Shown: positions 1-13,277, counted from the first letter of the stretch. The stretch: DNA of 64,000 nt from Euborellia annulipes (GCA_023213315.1 JAKCPI010027364.1:53165-117164), one strand, 5' to 3'. Notes: a model not told the origin generated them from the letters alone. Translations and numbers: made by a program.

Positions 1-128
1 TTTATTAGATAGAGACTCTCCTGCCTGGCTGCAATCATCACTTCCATTAATCTAATTAAATTTAAATTGAAGATAAAAATGGAAATATCAAAGTGAATGG
101 ATAAAAAAAAACTGAAAAAATGTTTTAC

Positions 129-189
129 CCGGCTCCTGAGGAATTGCCACATAGTCGATACTCAGGTCCACCTTCATCATGCCAGTTTG
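129..189 (-). CDS. para: para coding exon 8: domain I S5-pore extracellular loop
   Basis: This 61-nt exon lies between an acceptor at 190-192 (CTTCCTTTCAG) and a donor GTAAAA just below 129. It enters in phase 1 and leaves in phase 2. It reads T-NWHDEGGPEYRLCGNSSGAG, matching the arthropod para loop that ends CGNSSGAGQC. The cysteine belongs to the conserved extracellular loop, and GNSS is an N-glycosylation sequon. A second sequon, NKT, is made exactly across the junction with the previous exon. The intron before it is only 74 nt, by far the shortest here. The next exon, with the pore loop, is outside the window. Confidence 0.9.
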
Positions 190-263
190 CTGAAAGGAAG
201 AATAAAAAATCAATAAATAAAACGAAATAAATTATTATTTATAAATATTAATTTTCTACTTAC

Positions 264-476
264 TTTTATTTTTCACAAATTTCTCCCAGTTCTCGTCAGT
301 GAGTTCGCCCCAAGAACCGTCTTTAGGGAAATTCCTTATACATTTCTGCGTAAGAACTCCCATATAAATTTGAAGGCCCATCAGAGCAAAAACAGATAAC
401 GAGAACATTGTGAGAATGATGACATCACGGAGATTTTTCACAGATTCAATTACAGCACCAACGATTGTCTTCAAAC
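264..476 (-). CDS. para: para coding exon 7: domain I S4-S5 linker, S5 and start of pore loop
   Basis: This 213-nt exon has the same length as the corresponding Drosophila exon as I know it. Acceptor CTTCAG at 477-482, donor GTAAGT at 258-263. It begins (G)[18 protein letters not shown], the S4-S5 linker, continues through S5 ([20 protein letters not shown]) and enters the extracellular loop with a conserved cysteine in TQKC and the DGSWG and LTDENW motifs. The codon after the first glycine is TTG (Leu), so the exon does not begin with a start codon. The loop diverges from insects after ENW, reading EKFVKNK. S5 is almost invariant among arthropods, which supports a functional gene. Confidence 0.96.
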
Positions 477-1179
477 CTGAAGAGAGAATAGAATTAGTAA
501 AAAAAAATAATTAAAAACATAAAATTAAATTAAAGGATCACTTTTTGAATTCTAACTTGAAGAAAATATAAAATAAATTCAAAAATTTTAAAGCGAATCA
601 TCTTTTAAACTCTTATAAAGCGGAATAATTTAGAAATTTATAAATTGCCTTGTAATAATATGATATTCTACAAACAAATGAATTACTAATAATATGTCTA
701 TTTGGTACTTAACTAAAAGCTAAACTATTTTCTAAAATTAATCAACTAAGCAAACTATATATTAAGACACAAGAGATTGTCAAATAATATCCTGAATTGT
801 TAGATAGAAAAATAGAAAAAGGAAATAAAATAGAGAAATAAGAAATTATAAATGAATGATTTATTAAATTTTACGAGTATTTAGCAATTCAAAATAAAGC
901 CAATGAATTGTTTAAAAATAAATAGAGCAAATATCAATTTTAAATGCAATAGTTTTTTTATTATTGAGAAATTTCATTCAATAAATAAGATAAACAAATA
1001 AAATGAAAAAAATGGTACCTGGCCGAATAAGGTCCAATATTTATTTGAAACTAAAATATAGACTTTATAAAGTGGCGGATTTACTCACAAGCTATAAAAT
1101 ATAGATATAAAATTCATAATTGATTTATTCTGCACTGAATATTCAATTAGTTTCTAATGGAATGCCGAAATTTAATAGT
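477..1179 (-). other. para intron, no feature seen
   Basis: First part of the 2.2-kb intron between 2669 and 476. It is very AT-rich with many short A and T runs. No coding, RNA or repeat structure was recognised. Confidence 0.6.
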
Positions 1180-1683
1180 GTGTAGGCTAGTTACTTGTCA
1201 ATGAAAAAATAACTTTATAGTGTTTCCTCAGAATATTTCGAAGGAATTTGATAGCACTTCTTAATCAGCGGCTCACTCTACTTGGAAATTAAAGATTTCC
1301 GAGCGAAACGTCAGAATGGTAGGTCTATACATAGTAACCAGCTCAAATTGAAGCCTTATTGCTTGCGAGCATGGCAGTAACTAGAGAATTTAACTGGGGG
1401 GGGGGGCCTGGAAAGTTCTCAATTTTTCTTGGGTCAAGGAGCTTTCTGGGGGGCCGGCACCCCCTATATAACTAGGGGGAGTTATGTCCATGCTTGCGAG
1501 AGCTGGCTATTATTGCAATATGTATAGACTGCCATTCTGACGTTTCGCTCCGAAATCTTTAACTCCTATGTGGCATTAGAGTGAACCGCTGATGAAGAAG
1601 TGCTATTAAATGCCTTCGAAATATTCGGAGAAAACACTCTTAAGAAGTTATTTTCTCATTGCCAAGAAACTAGCCTACACCTA
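1180..1683. repeat. Palindromic repeat with CTGATGA...GAAA module
   Basis: Outer arms near 1180-1280 and 1578-1683 are inverted copies of one another. Inner arms near 1281-1345 and 1500-1577 are also inverted copies, each with the GAAACGTCAGAATGG sequence or its complement. The central loop is split by a hAT-type insertion at 1370-1492. On the + strand 1589-1622 reads CTGATGA, then a GAAG/CTTC hairpin, then GAAAT. A close relative lies at 56793-57005. Confidence 0.75.
1370..1492. mobile_element. hAT-type non-autonomous element, 123 bp
   Basis: It is flanked by the 8-bp duplication CTTGCGAG (1362-1369 and 1493-1500). Ends are CATGGCAGTAACTAG and, on the other strand, CATGGACATAACTCC. There is a long G run inside and no coding capacity. 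It resembles the element at 42155-42379. It sits in the loop of the palindrome at 1180-1683. Confidence 0.8.
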
Positions 1684-1927
1684 TCCTCATTTTACTACCT
1701 CCTATTATCCTACTATATATATATTCTTTCGTATATTTAATAAAATAAAAATAATTTTTTTTTTTTTTTTCAGAGTATTCACATTTCTGCGACAGAATAA
1801 GAAAGAAACTACTTGAATTTCCAGTGATAATTTACTTCCAAATCTATCGCCTCTGACCTACGAACCTCTAAATCCGGTACTGACTTTATACTTATAAACT
1901 TTGTATATTTTAAAAAATTGTTAAGAG

Positions 1928-2188
1928 CAGCGGCGTAACTAGCCTTTGAGGGCGGAGGGGGCGAAGCTCAACAAGGGCTTCGTTTTTTAAATTGTAATAT
2001 AATTTAAAAGAAAACTATCCGTGTTTTTGGACAATCTATGGAAAGAATATGATAAAATCACCGTCCCTGTGCTATATTTTAGATGCCTTAGGGCGCCTAT
2101 GTCGGTATAGAGGGCCGCCAAAGGCTTGATGCGCCTGGGGCAGAGGGGGCGAGCGCCCCCCTTCGCCCCCCACCTAGTTACGCTACTG
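1928..2188. mobile_element. hAT-type non-autonomous element, 261 bp
   Basis: It is flanked by the perfect 8-bp duplication GTTAAGAG (1920-1927 and 2189-2196). Terminal inverted repeats are CAGCGGCGTAACTAG and CAGTAGCGTAACTAG. The ends are G/C-rich and the middle AT-rich. The same family occurs, much enlarged, at 45925-46891. Confidence 0.88.
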
Positions 2189-2282
2189 GTTAAGAGTTAA
2201 CAAAATTATTATTCGCACTCTTAAAATTTAATCTCTCTATCTTTAATCATTTGTGACTGATAAGTTGTGGTTAGTTCTGGGT

Positions 2283-2390
2283 CTTTTTTATCAGATTATT
2301 CTGGGTTGAATTTCCTTTCCCATGAGGAGGCATCATCATTTATATGATTTTGAACCAGAGTTGCTGTCAACTCAGAATTATAAATTTAAC
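2283..2390 (-). repeat. Decayed tRNA-derived SINE fragment
   Basis: It follows, in the same order, the blocks of the better-preserved copy at 47505-47706: the GAGGAGGCATC block, the degenerate B-box region (TTGAACCAGAGTTG) and the CTCAGAATTATAA block. The A box is lost. Confidence 0.5.
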
Positions 2391-2668
2391 TTTATTTTTT
2401 TCTTTTAAAATTGAATTACTTATAGTTGATTTAAAGTCAGGTGTTACAATGTAATAAATCTTTTTATGACTTTTGATCTTTTGTTTATGTTTAAGGTACT
2501 GAGACAAACATAAAAATTAAATAAGGTGTCCTTTATTCGGTACAGATACCTTTAATGAATCAAATAATAAATAAGCGAGCGTCAAATAAGAAAAAAAGGG
2601 TCCTGAATTCCAAAGCTGATAAAAATCAGTGAGGATTATGGTGAGGCGAATTTTTAGGATTCTGTTAC
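2391..2668 (-). other. para intron, no feature seen
   Basis: AT-rich end of the intron. The donor GTAACA at 2663-2668 follows the exon above. Nothing else was recognised. Confidence 0.6.
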
Positions 2669-2760
2669 CTGGCACGATTGCGACAGTCTTCAAGGCCCTA
2701 AGAACCCTGAACGTTCTCAGGGCGGCCAAATTTCCTAGATCTATCCCCATTGTAACGTAG
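2669..2760 (-). CDS. para: para coding exon 6: domain I end of S3 and S4 voltage sensor
   Basis: This 92-nt exon has acceptor TTCCACAG at 2761 and above, and donor GTAACA just below 2669. It enters in phase 2 and leaves in phase 1. It reads YVTMGIDLGNLAALR, then TFRVLRALKTVAIVPG. The R-T-F-R-V-L-R-A-L-K array is the S4 helix, whose positive charges move on depolarisation. The size matches the 92-nt exon I know from insect para, and the sequence is essentially invariant. Confidence 0.96.
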
Positions 2761-4180
2761 CTGTGGAACACAAGACATCCTCTAAGCTCTAACCACTCAA
2801 TCATGCATGCTAAGTGGGCTCGAATATATCCAGGCTCAAATACGAAATCTATTCATCTTGTATATGTATAAAAATAATGTAAATTTAAAATTATATTATT
2901 TTCAAATCCAAAAATGTAATACTAATATATTTGGTTTCTTAATTTTAGAGCTGCGGTCTAAAACGTTAACCTTTTTTCGGCAAATTAAGAAGAATTTTAT
3001 TTAAAAAACCTAAAAGGAATTTATTTATCAATAATTAAACTCACTTCTTCAAGCATCTTAAATCCATCATGAAAAAGTAAGTAAAATCTAATTGTATTGG
3101 AAAAAAAGTATATTTTGATACCTGGATATATATAAACCCATTTACTATTGTTTAGTATTATTTCTATTTCAATTTAATTTTTTGAAAGAAGAATTCTAAT
3201 AGTTATTATAATAATATCAATATAAATATATATATATGTATATTTATATAAACATATATTGTACGTATATGACATGAGATATAAATTATATGTATATATA
3301 AAATGAAAGGATTTTATGAATGACCAAAAAAGAAAGGATTTTAATAACTAATATTAGAATCTAAGTCTAAATTATTATCTAGATAATAAGAGACTAGATA
3401 AGAGAATAAAAAAAAAAAATCTACATAATAATATCAATTTCGGGCAGAGAGATCGAGAAGTCTAAGAGGACGAGAAACATTACACAATATTTTCAATAGT
3501 AGAGTAAGTAATACAAAAATAATAAATAAAATACATATACAAATGAAAATTATCTTTAATCTCCAAAATATACTGAGAAGGAATCGAATGCCAGATGGAG
3601 GGAGGCTCGCTTTCTCTGCCCGGCCTGCGCCTGGCCTGCTCTCCTATCCAAAAAAACGGTAACTGGAATAAATGCTTAACCAACTAAAATAAATCTATGC
3701 TATACGAACAGATAAAAAATTATTACGCTAAAATATAAATTTTTGATTGGTATTTAACTTTTATAATTTTAATGGCCAGACCAACTCAGATTTAATGGGG
3801 AGGTATCTATTCACTTTAATAAATAAGAATAGATTATTTTGCAATAAATGCCCAAATACGAATTTCAATTTATTATTTATCTTCTTATATAATGTATGAG
3901 TAGAACTCTAAAAGTCTCTTCTCTTTCCTAAGAAAAGCAGAATATTAGCAATTTAGGGGAAAGTAGATTTTTGAAAGAGCTGAGCAGTCCAAATGGAATT
4001 TAGCATTTTTCAATTTTAATTTTTTTGCTGGAAATTTATTTGTTACACCAAATGTATTGTTTGTTACTGGATCTCCAAAACAAATGTTTAATGAAAATTA
4101 TCTTTAATCAGATTTGAGGCTTAGACTTTCACAGTTGTTATCATTAATAAAAGATTTTCTGTTTAATTGTTAAAATTACA
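2761..4180 (-). other. para intron, no gene seen
   Basis: AT-rich intron with an (AT)n-like stretch near 3220-3300 and short ORFs that do not resemble any family. One G/C-richer patch near 3590-3650 was not identified. Confidence 0.6.
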
Positions 4181-4217
4181 ACGTTTCGGCCAACTATTCT
4201 GTGACCTTCTTCAGGTA

Positions 4218-4426
4218 CAGTGAGGGACAATATTAAGTCCCATCCATGCGTTTTCTATTTTTGATTATTTCATTGTTTTTAAAAAATATTATATATTTTT
4301 TAATAGAAATGTTCATGGTTCAAAGCTAAAAAATTTCCAATAAAGATTTTCATTTTCTTTTATAAAAACAATGAAATTATCACAAGTAGAAAACGCATGG
4401 GTAGGACTTAATATTGACTCTCACTG
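4218..4426. mobile_element. MITE A, Tc1/mariner-type, 209 bp
   Basis: TA precedes the element at 4216-4217, but the right side is followed by CA, so that flank has changed. Long terminal inverted repeats begin CAGTGAGGGACAATATTAAG and extend through a GATTATTTCATTG block, making it nearly a full palindrome. No coding capacity. It is inserted beside a CTGAAGA...GAAAC module (4181-4214, minus strand). Confidence 0.85.
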
Positions 4427-4499
4427 CACAATCAGAACCGGATTGGGAAGTCGCAGCGGCCCGGGAAGTTCTCAACCGGTTTCAACTCTCCCTCCTATA

Positions 4500-4900
4500 A
4501 GTTTTTTTTTTTTTTTTTATAATGCAATAGGCTATTGTGGTCAACAATTTTTTACACAAATGGAACTTAACATGATTGTGCTTAAATTTTTTACAGAGTT
4601 TTTTTTTTCAAGAAAATGATTTTTTTTTTAATGAAATTTTAACCATGAAAATTATTTTTTTATTAGAATTTTAAGGTTGGAGCGCAAAGGGCCATGGTCC
4701 CCCTCTGTCTCGCTAGTTCGTGATGATCCGCAAAGCAGCGGCCTCTTAAAGCGAACGGCTTCTAAAACCCAAAGCCCCAAAAAGCCAACGCTCTTGAAAA
4801 GACTGCGGCCTCGAAAAGCCAGCGGCCTCACAGCTTCAAAAATCCAGCGGCCTCTAGGAAATTCCCGATTCTCCCGACTGGCCATTCCGGCCCTGGGTAC
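4500..4900 (+). repeat. Family L repeat with GCGGCCTC minisatellite
   Basis: The stretch 4545-4690 matches 40815-41250 (shared ACAATTTTTTACACA, TTTTAACCATGAAAATTATT and AAGGTTGGAGCGCAAA). After that, 4690-4890 is G/C-rich and carries at least four spaced copies of GCGGCCTC with short purine-rich linkers. It ends at GGCCCTG. No coding function was recognised in the open frames on either strand. Confidence 0.55.
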
Positions 4901-4903
4901 AAA

Positions 4904-5165
4904 CCAGTTAAGATTACAAAGGTTGTTACATCTGTGACAATTCAGTTAAGATTACATTGTTGTTACATCTGTAACAACCTTTGTAATCTTAACTGTATTG
5001 TCATAGATGTAACAACCTTTGTAATTTTAACTGGATTGTCACATATCTGTGTCACAATATTTGTGACAATTCAGTTAAGATTACAAAGGTTGTTACATCT
5101 GTGACAATTCAGTTAAGATTACAAAGTTTGTTACAGATGTAACAACCTTTGTAATCTTAATTGTA
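4904..5165. repeat. Satellite of alternately inverted ~38-bp units
   Basis: Units built from AGTTAAGATTACAAAGG and TTGTTACATCTGTGACAA occur about seven times, some on each strand, so neighbouring units form hairpins. The array runs into a CTGAAGA...GAAAC module at 5167-5198. A short remnant of the same unit is at 50501-50520. Confidence 0.8.
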
Positions 5166-5220
5166 CCTGAAGAAGGCCACAGAATGAGTCACCGAAACAT
5201 TGTAATTTTTACAAATAAAC

Positions 5221-7682
<2,462 letters not shown>

Positions 7683-7927
7683 TAAATATATCCCGACACA
7701 AAAAAAATATTGTGTGACTGGCCACACAACACACAACTTTCTCTTACATTCGCTAATTGAAAGTTGTGTTGTCACACCAGATTTTTGACAGACAGACAGA
7801 CCATTTTGCGGGACCGACTTTTTTTTAACTCGGTGGACATCCAAACAAGTATTCGATTAAAATTTCGTCATCGAATTTGTAACATGATCGCAATACTTTC
7901 TCACTTATATAGGTGAGAGAAAGTAAA
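7683..7927 (+). repeat. Family C repeat, internally deleted short copy
   Basis: It holds both ends of family C: the 5' hairpin (ACAACTTTCTCTTAC...GAAAGTTGTG) and the 3' tail (GACAGACAGACAGACC, CAATACTTTCTC, GAGAGAAAGTAAAA). The roughly 450-bp middle is missing. Confidence 0.75.
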
Positions 7928-8083
7928 AATATCAATAATAATAGCATAAAATTGAAAAATAAAAATAAATAGTGGTTAAAACCAATTTTGGACGGTTTTA
8001 ACCACTTACGACCAATGCTCTGGTCAAAATCTAAAAAAGTGGTTTTTTAACAACTGTGAAGTTAGGTATCCACTACTCTTGTA

Positions 8084-8297
8084 AAGTGAGGGACAATATT
8101 AAGTCCCACCCATGCGTTTTCTAACTTGTGATTATTTCATTGTTTTTAAAAAAATATTATATATTTTTTAATGGAAACTTTCATGTTTCAAATCTAGAAA
8201 ATCTCCAATAAAGATTTTCATTTTTTTTATATATAAAAACAATGAAATAATCACAAGTAGAAAACGCATGAACGGGACTTAATATTGACCCTCACTG
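8084..8297. mobile_element. MITE A, Tc1/mariner-type
   Basis: A TA lies on each side (8082-8083, 8298-8299). The long terminal inverted repeats match the other copies of MITE A. The right-hand TA is also the left-hand TA of a different element that begins at 8300. Confidence 0.85.
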
Positions 8298-8299
8298 TA

Positions 8300-8523
8300 C
8301 TTTGAGCGCAACAATCAAGTCCCCACCTGGGTGGTAGAGCTTTAAGTATATCGTATGGTATATAGTGAAATAATTTTAAATTTGTAAAGGTAAAATAAAA
8401 TCATTTGTACCAAATTTTATTTTACCTTTTCGGTCATTCAAATTATTTCACCATATATCATATATTATGCCATATACTTAAGGCTCTAGATACCAGGTAG
8501 GGACTTAATTGTGGCGCTCACTG
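8300..8523. mobile_element. MITE B, TA-flanked, 224 bp
   Basis: TA flanks it (8298-8299, 8524-8525). Inverted ends are CTTTGAGCGCAACAATCAAG and CAGTGAGCGCCACAATTAAG, followed by inverted GTCCC, CACCTGG, AGAGC and TTAAGTATAT blocks. It differs from MITE A except for the CAGTGAG start and the AAGTCCC block. Confidence 0.82.
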
Positions 8524-8819
8524 TATTTCATAGGAATGATAGGAGAAATTGTAAAAAAATAGAAATATTTTTCTATCTTTATAAATTTTACATCTTGAAC
8601 TCAACTGGCCTGGCATCCTATTAGAGCAACAGCCACTAATATCCTTGCAGTTAAGCAATGCCAATGTGCGAAGAAATCTCTGGTGGGTGACCCCTAGTAA
8701 TCAGCTTGTTGAACACCGTTATATATCGGTATATATAATTTAAAAACATATATGGCGCTTGACACACTAATGCGTAACAGGGTCCATATATGCTTTCGAA
8801 AACTAAATATATGTCGACA

Positions 8820-8991
8820 AAGTCCCACCCATGCGTTTTCTTCATGTGATTATTTCAATGTTTTTATAAAAAAAAATGCAAATATTTATTGGAAATTTTC
8901 TAGCTTTAAACCATGAAAAGTTTCTATTAAAAAATAATGAAATAATCACAAGTGAAAACCCATAGGTGAGACTTAATATTGTCCCTCACTG
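8820..8991. mobile_element. MITE A, left-truncated
   Basis: The right end is intact (CCCTCACTG then TA at 8992-8993). The left end begins at AGTCCCACCC, missing about 20 bases of the terminal repeat. Confidence 0.8.
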
Positions 8992-10130
8992 TACGTCCAG
9001 TCACACAGATTTAGTTCGCATTTTTTTGCCCCCCCCCCTCCCTGAAAAATCTTTTCTTTACGTCATAACCAATATGTTTAATAAGCTTTATCGGTTAGTG
9101 TTAGATCACGAAACAAGAACCTTGTCTCTATCCTAAAGGGAAAAAAATAAATAAATGCCTTTGAATAGTGAAAATTTATTTTAACTCTACAACAATTGAA
9201 ATTTTTATTATACCCAACTATTATCTTTGAGATTGTTGCATTCTATTTATTAACTTGTTGTTTGGAAAATAGGTTGTTTAGTGCAGTGTATGTTTGAAAT
9301 GTTTCTTGTTCCAAATAATATTTTTTTCTCTAATTTTTTTTTTTTCACTCTGCTTTGTTTTTATTCTTTGGTTTTTAGAAGAAGTTGACAAAATTCTTAG
9401 TGATAGTATGTATAAAATATATATAAAAAAAAAAAAAAAGAATCGTCCGTTTTTTTTTTACAGTTTCATTTCAATTAAAATCTCATTTATTAAATCCACT
9501 AATTCTTTATAAATATGATAATTAAAATAATGGAAAATCTAAAGAACTAAACTTTTAAATTTGTTTATCAATAACAAAACAAATTGGATTTCGGTATTTA
9601 TCTCCCCACTTTAGTTACTAATTGAAGAAATGAGAGACAACTCTAGCGGAAAAGAGAAAGGAAAGGATGAAAATAAAATAAAACAACACGGACGATCCTT
9701 CACAATTAAGTTAGGGTGACCAACTAGCCTGGTTTTATTATCAGGAAGGAAAAAAAAAACCTTTATATAAATATATTTTTTTTTCTCTTCCTCCTTGAAA
9801 ATGTTTTAACAAAATTAAATTTAAGATTAATTTTTTTTTTAAGTGAGTGAATGAAACAGAGGGTTTGAGTGGATATATTTACATTTTCCCTTTTCTTTCA
9901 ATGACACAACCACAACAAAAACAATTATTCTCCTTAAAAATAAAAGATATTTATTTATTTACTATTCAAAATAATGGCATAAGCCCTAAATAAATAGATC
10001 ATTAGATTGAGATTATTTTTTTAATTTATTACAATTGTATTTTCTTTTCTTTTTAATTATAATTGATGAATCTTATGAAATAGTGTCTGAATTATTTATT
10101 ATAGCTCTGATATGTATCAATAAATTAATA
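8992..10130 (-). other. para intron, no gene seen
   Basis: AT-rich with many A/T runs. At 9713 TTAGGGTGACCAACTAGCC resembles, inverted, the sequence at 12113-12133; see findings. Confidence 0.55.
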
Positions 10131-11391
10131 ATTGTTGATGAGTAGCAGGATGTAGAAAGAAAAGCAGCTAGTATTTATTTCTTTTTTAACAGTTATACAA
10201 ATAATTAATATTCAATAAAATGTGTGAAAGCTATTATGTTTGGTTCTGGTGGCGATGAACAAGAGAATAAAAACGACATGTTTTTTTTATGTAGGATTTA
10301 TTGTTAGACGACTGTAGCTACAGTTTCGAGGCCTGAAGATGGGGAGTGATGCCTCGAAACTGTAGCTACAGTCGTCTTACAATAAATCCTACATAAAAAA
10401 ACATGTCGTTTTTATTCTCTTGTTCGCCACCAGAACCAAACATAATAAATAAGCTTTCACACATTTTATTGAAACTCGAAACTGTAGCTACATTCTAACA
10501 ATAAATACTGTAGCTACAGTTTCGAGGCATCACTCCCCATCTTCAGGCCTCGAAACTGTAGCTACAGGATTTATTGTTAGACGACTGTAGCTACAGTCGT
10601 CTAACAATAAATCCTACATAAAAAAAAACATGTCGTTTTTATTCTCTTGTTCATCGCCACCAGAACCAAACATAATAAGCTTTCACACATTTTATTGAAG
10701 TATTTATTCCATTTATTTAAGGCACTTTAGGCTAAAGTTTCAGTCTCGGTCGAGATCATCTTCAGAGGGCTGTCAATATGAGATAAAAATTATAAACTCA
10801 ATTACACAATTCATAACCTTGAAGTTACAATTTAAGTATACCATCTATTGCAATAGTATTGAGAATAAAGCCCGGAAGTTAGGCAGCCCAAATGGCAGCT
10901 GGTCTGTCTAAGAAATATCTTTTTCAAAGCAGACAATAGGGCGATCGCCCTTTATTACCATAAAAATTTATCTTTTTAATATATTAGTTAACGTGTGCCA
11001 TTTGGGCTGCCTAACTGCCGGGCTTTATTCTCAAAACTATTGCAATAGATGGTACGTATAAATGTAAATGAATATATACAAGTTTAAACAATTGAGTCTA
11101 TAATTAGAAGAGTAACAGTCGTATCCAATCTAATAATCACCTGTAGTTGATTAGACGCACAATACAACTGTTACTCTTCTAATTATAGACTCAATTGTTT
11201 AAACTTGTATATATTCATTTACCTTTATATACTTAAATTGGGGGAATTGTGTAATTGAGTTTATAATATTTATCTAATATTGACAACCCTCTGAAGATCA
11301 TCTCAACCGAAACGTTAGTCTAATGGGCCTTAAATAAATGAAATAAATGCTAGCTGCTTCTCTTTCATGATCCTGCTACTCATCAACAGCT
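10131..11391. repeat. Nested inverted repeats with CTGAAGAT...GAAAC modules
   Basis: Outermost arms are GTTGATGAGTAGCAGGATG (10133) and its complement (11365-11388), both with an AGCAGCTAG block. Inside is a second palindromic unit (about 10240-10690) with repeated CTGTAGCTACAG blocks and three partial copies of the flank that reads AAAAACGACATG or its complement. Further in, arms containing AAAGCCCGG and GGCAGCCCAAATGGCA (about 10860-11040) and AGAGTAACAG (about 11100-11190) are each inverted. CTGA...GAAAC modules are at 10333-10360 (+), 10519-10546 (-), 10737-10765 (-) and 11291-11313 (+). Confidence 0.8.
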
Positions 11392-12180
11392 ATATCCAGT
11401 TATTTGAAAGTTTCTGTTTCATCTTAAAATAAAATTTACGAAGATAGATTGATTTTTTTTAACTTTTTAGTTCCAGGATTGATTTGTTTTTAATTTATTA
11501 AAAAATATAAAAATTATTGGACATTGTCATCTTCAAAGTACTCCCCTTCTACCACTGTTTTCATTGCTAGAAAGACCGTGCGAATCCATCATCTGGAATG
11601 CTGCTGAGTTAGTTCCTCGAGCAAATTTTCTTTAATTTCGTCAGCTGCTAATTCTCTGCCCTTTCATGGGTCTCTTGGATTTTAGAAACAGAAAAAGTCT
11701 GCAGGGTGTTTGATGAGGGATGGTGGAAAATTGTTTAGCTTCCCATGGGGACTATTTTGAAAAGGACAATATCCAATCCAATAACTTATAAATGAAATAA
11801 AAATCACTCCTGGAGTTTTTGATCATCCGTATCTAGTATGTGCTAACTTTTTTAAAGGAAACTTATTATTTCAGGATCGGGTTCCTGTTTTGTTGATCTA
11901 TAAAGTGTTTTGATATGAAACTTTAGCTCTGCTACCAGAAATAGTTCAGATTTTACTTATAAAATTTCAAAACAAATCCTCAACAAAAAAGCTAATCGCG
12001 TACAATTTGCAAATAGCTATATTATATATATTTGTACTTTTTGATAATCCCTCTTGTTACAATCACTCTCTAAAAGTTCTAATAATAGTTGTTGAGAAAA
12101 TTTTGATAACAATTTCCAGGCTTGGCCACCCTAAATGGAATAATTTAAAAAACATAATAAAAACCGGAAGTTTTACTCAC
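11392..12180 (-). other. para intron, no feature seen
   Basis: AT-rich intron ending at the donor GTGAGT (12175-12180). A somewhat less AT-rich patch at 11530-11760 has no recognised similarity. Confidence 0.55.
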
Positions 12181-12386
12181 TCAGTCGATTCAATTGTGGG
12201 CGTGGTGCGCATGATCATGAAAATGCAATTGGTCAGGATCGTCGTAATGATGAAGAGCGAAAAGAGCGGATGGACGAGGATGTAGATGGCGACCCGACGA
12301 ATCGGATTGAAGGGATCCAGAATCCACATGGCATCCGTCGCCGAAAATCGGAAGATGTCCTTGCCTTTGCTAATCACGACGAATGT
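12181..12386 (-). CDS. para: para coding exon 4: pre-S1 region and domain I S1
   Basis: This 206-nt exon has acceptor CTGCTTGTAG (12387 and above) and donor GTGAGT (12175-12180). It enters in phase 0 and leaves two bases into a Glu codon. It reads [20 protein letters not shown], then [20 protein letters not shown], then S1 ([19 protein letters not shown]) and RTTPTIEST(E). [11 protein letters not shown] and LDPFNPIRR are hallmark para motifs just before S1. The S1-S2 loop has MRTTP where other arthropod para proteins I know read MPTTP. Confidence 0.96.
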
Positions 12387-13277
12387 CTACAAGCAGAAAC
12401 AGATAAATTAATCAGATCAGATAAAAGACTGTTTTGGACAAGCAAGTTTAAACCTACGCATCACCCTTTTGGACTCATCGATCGCCAACATTTATGATGA
12501 TTCAGTATTCTATTATAAAAATACATATAATTTTAGAAATTAAATGGATTTTTCAAGTTGTCAAAGTTGCCAAAAGAATTCGTTTCGCCATAATTGGAAA
12601 TGAATAAGGGGAGTGAAATTAGGGCTTTGGAGGGGAGACGAGAAGCACGACCCCAATGAATTCTCTTCTGTTGGAAATCTTCAACTCGTAATGAGTTCTA
12701 TTGAAAAGTACAGGAGTTATGACTGTGGAATGGTGTGAGTGCTTAGTAGAGAGGCGTCAACGTTTCCCCACCATCTACTATAAACTTCCTCTGACTTCGG
12801 AGCTCCGAAGACTATAATTTAATAGTGGCAAAAGCCTGTTTAATTCAATAAAAACCTGCTAAATCTAAAAATATTATTGACTAAAAAATGAAAATGATTG
12901 ATTGCTTGTCGATATTACCAAAATATTTTTCTGAATATACCTTTACTGTATTAATTAATATTAGTAAATATATCATTATTATGAGTCTCCTCCATAACAC
13001 ATTTGAATTAGTTTTGAAATAACATCCAAACAATTTAATTAATTAAAATTTTAAACTGCCATCTAATTTCATCAGAGATCTATAATCAAACAAAAAAAAA
13101 ACGATATAAACAATCAGAGAAATTTGTTGAACTTTGTATTTTTAATTTTTTGTTTGATTGTAGACCTCTGATGAAAGCGAGCATGGTCTGAAGTCAGGCA
13201 AGATTAGATCTGGCAAATTATAATTTTAGTTGATAAAATTGTTTAAACTTTAACATTTTTTGTAAAATAAAAATGTA
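12387..13277 (-). other. para intron, no gene seen; small inverted repeat
   Basis: AT-rich. At about 13072-13105 and 13140-13174 the blocks CATCAGAGATCTATAATCAA and their complement face each other. The second arm runs into CTGATGAAAGCGAGC, a weak member of the CTGANGA module set. Confidence 0.5.

Noticed and set aside
4904..5165. CRISPR array
   Set aside because: The repeats alternate strand, have no regular spacers and lie in a eukaryotic intron.
10131..11391. Complete Penelope-like element
   Set aside because: No reverse transcriptase or GIY-YIG coding sequence was seen; only the hammerhead-like modules suggest a link.
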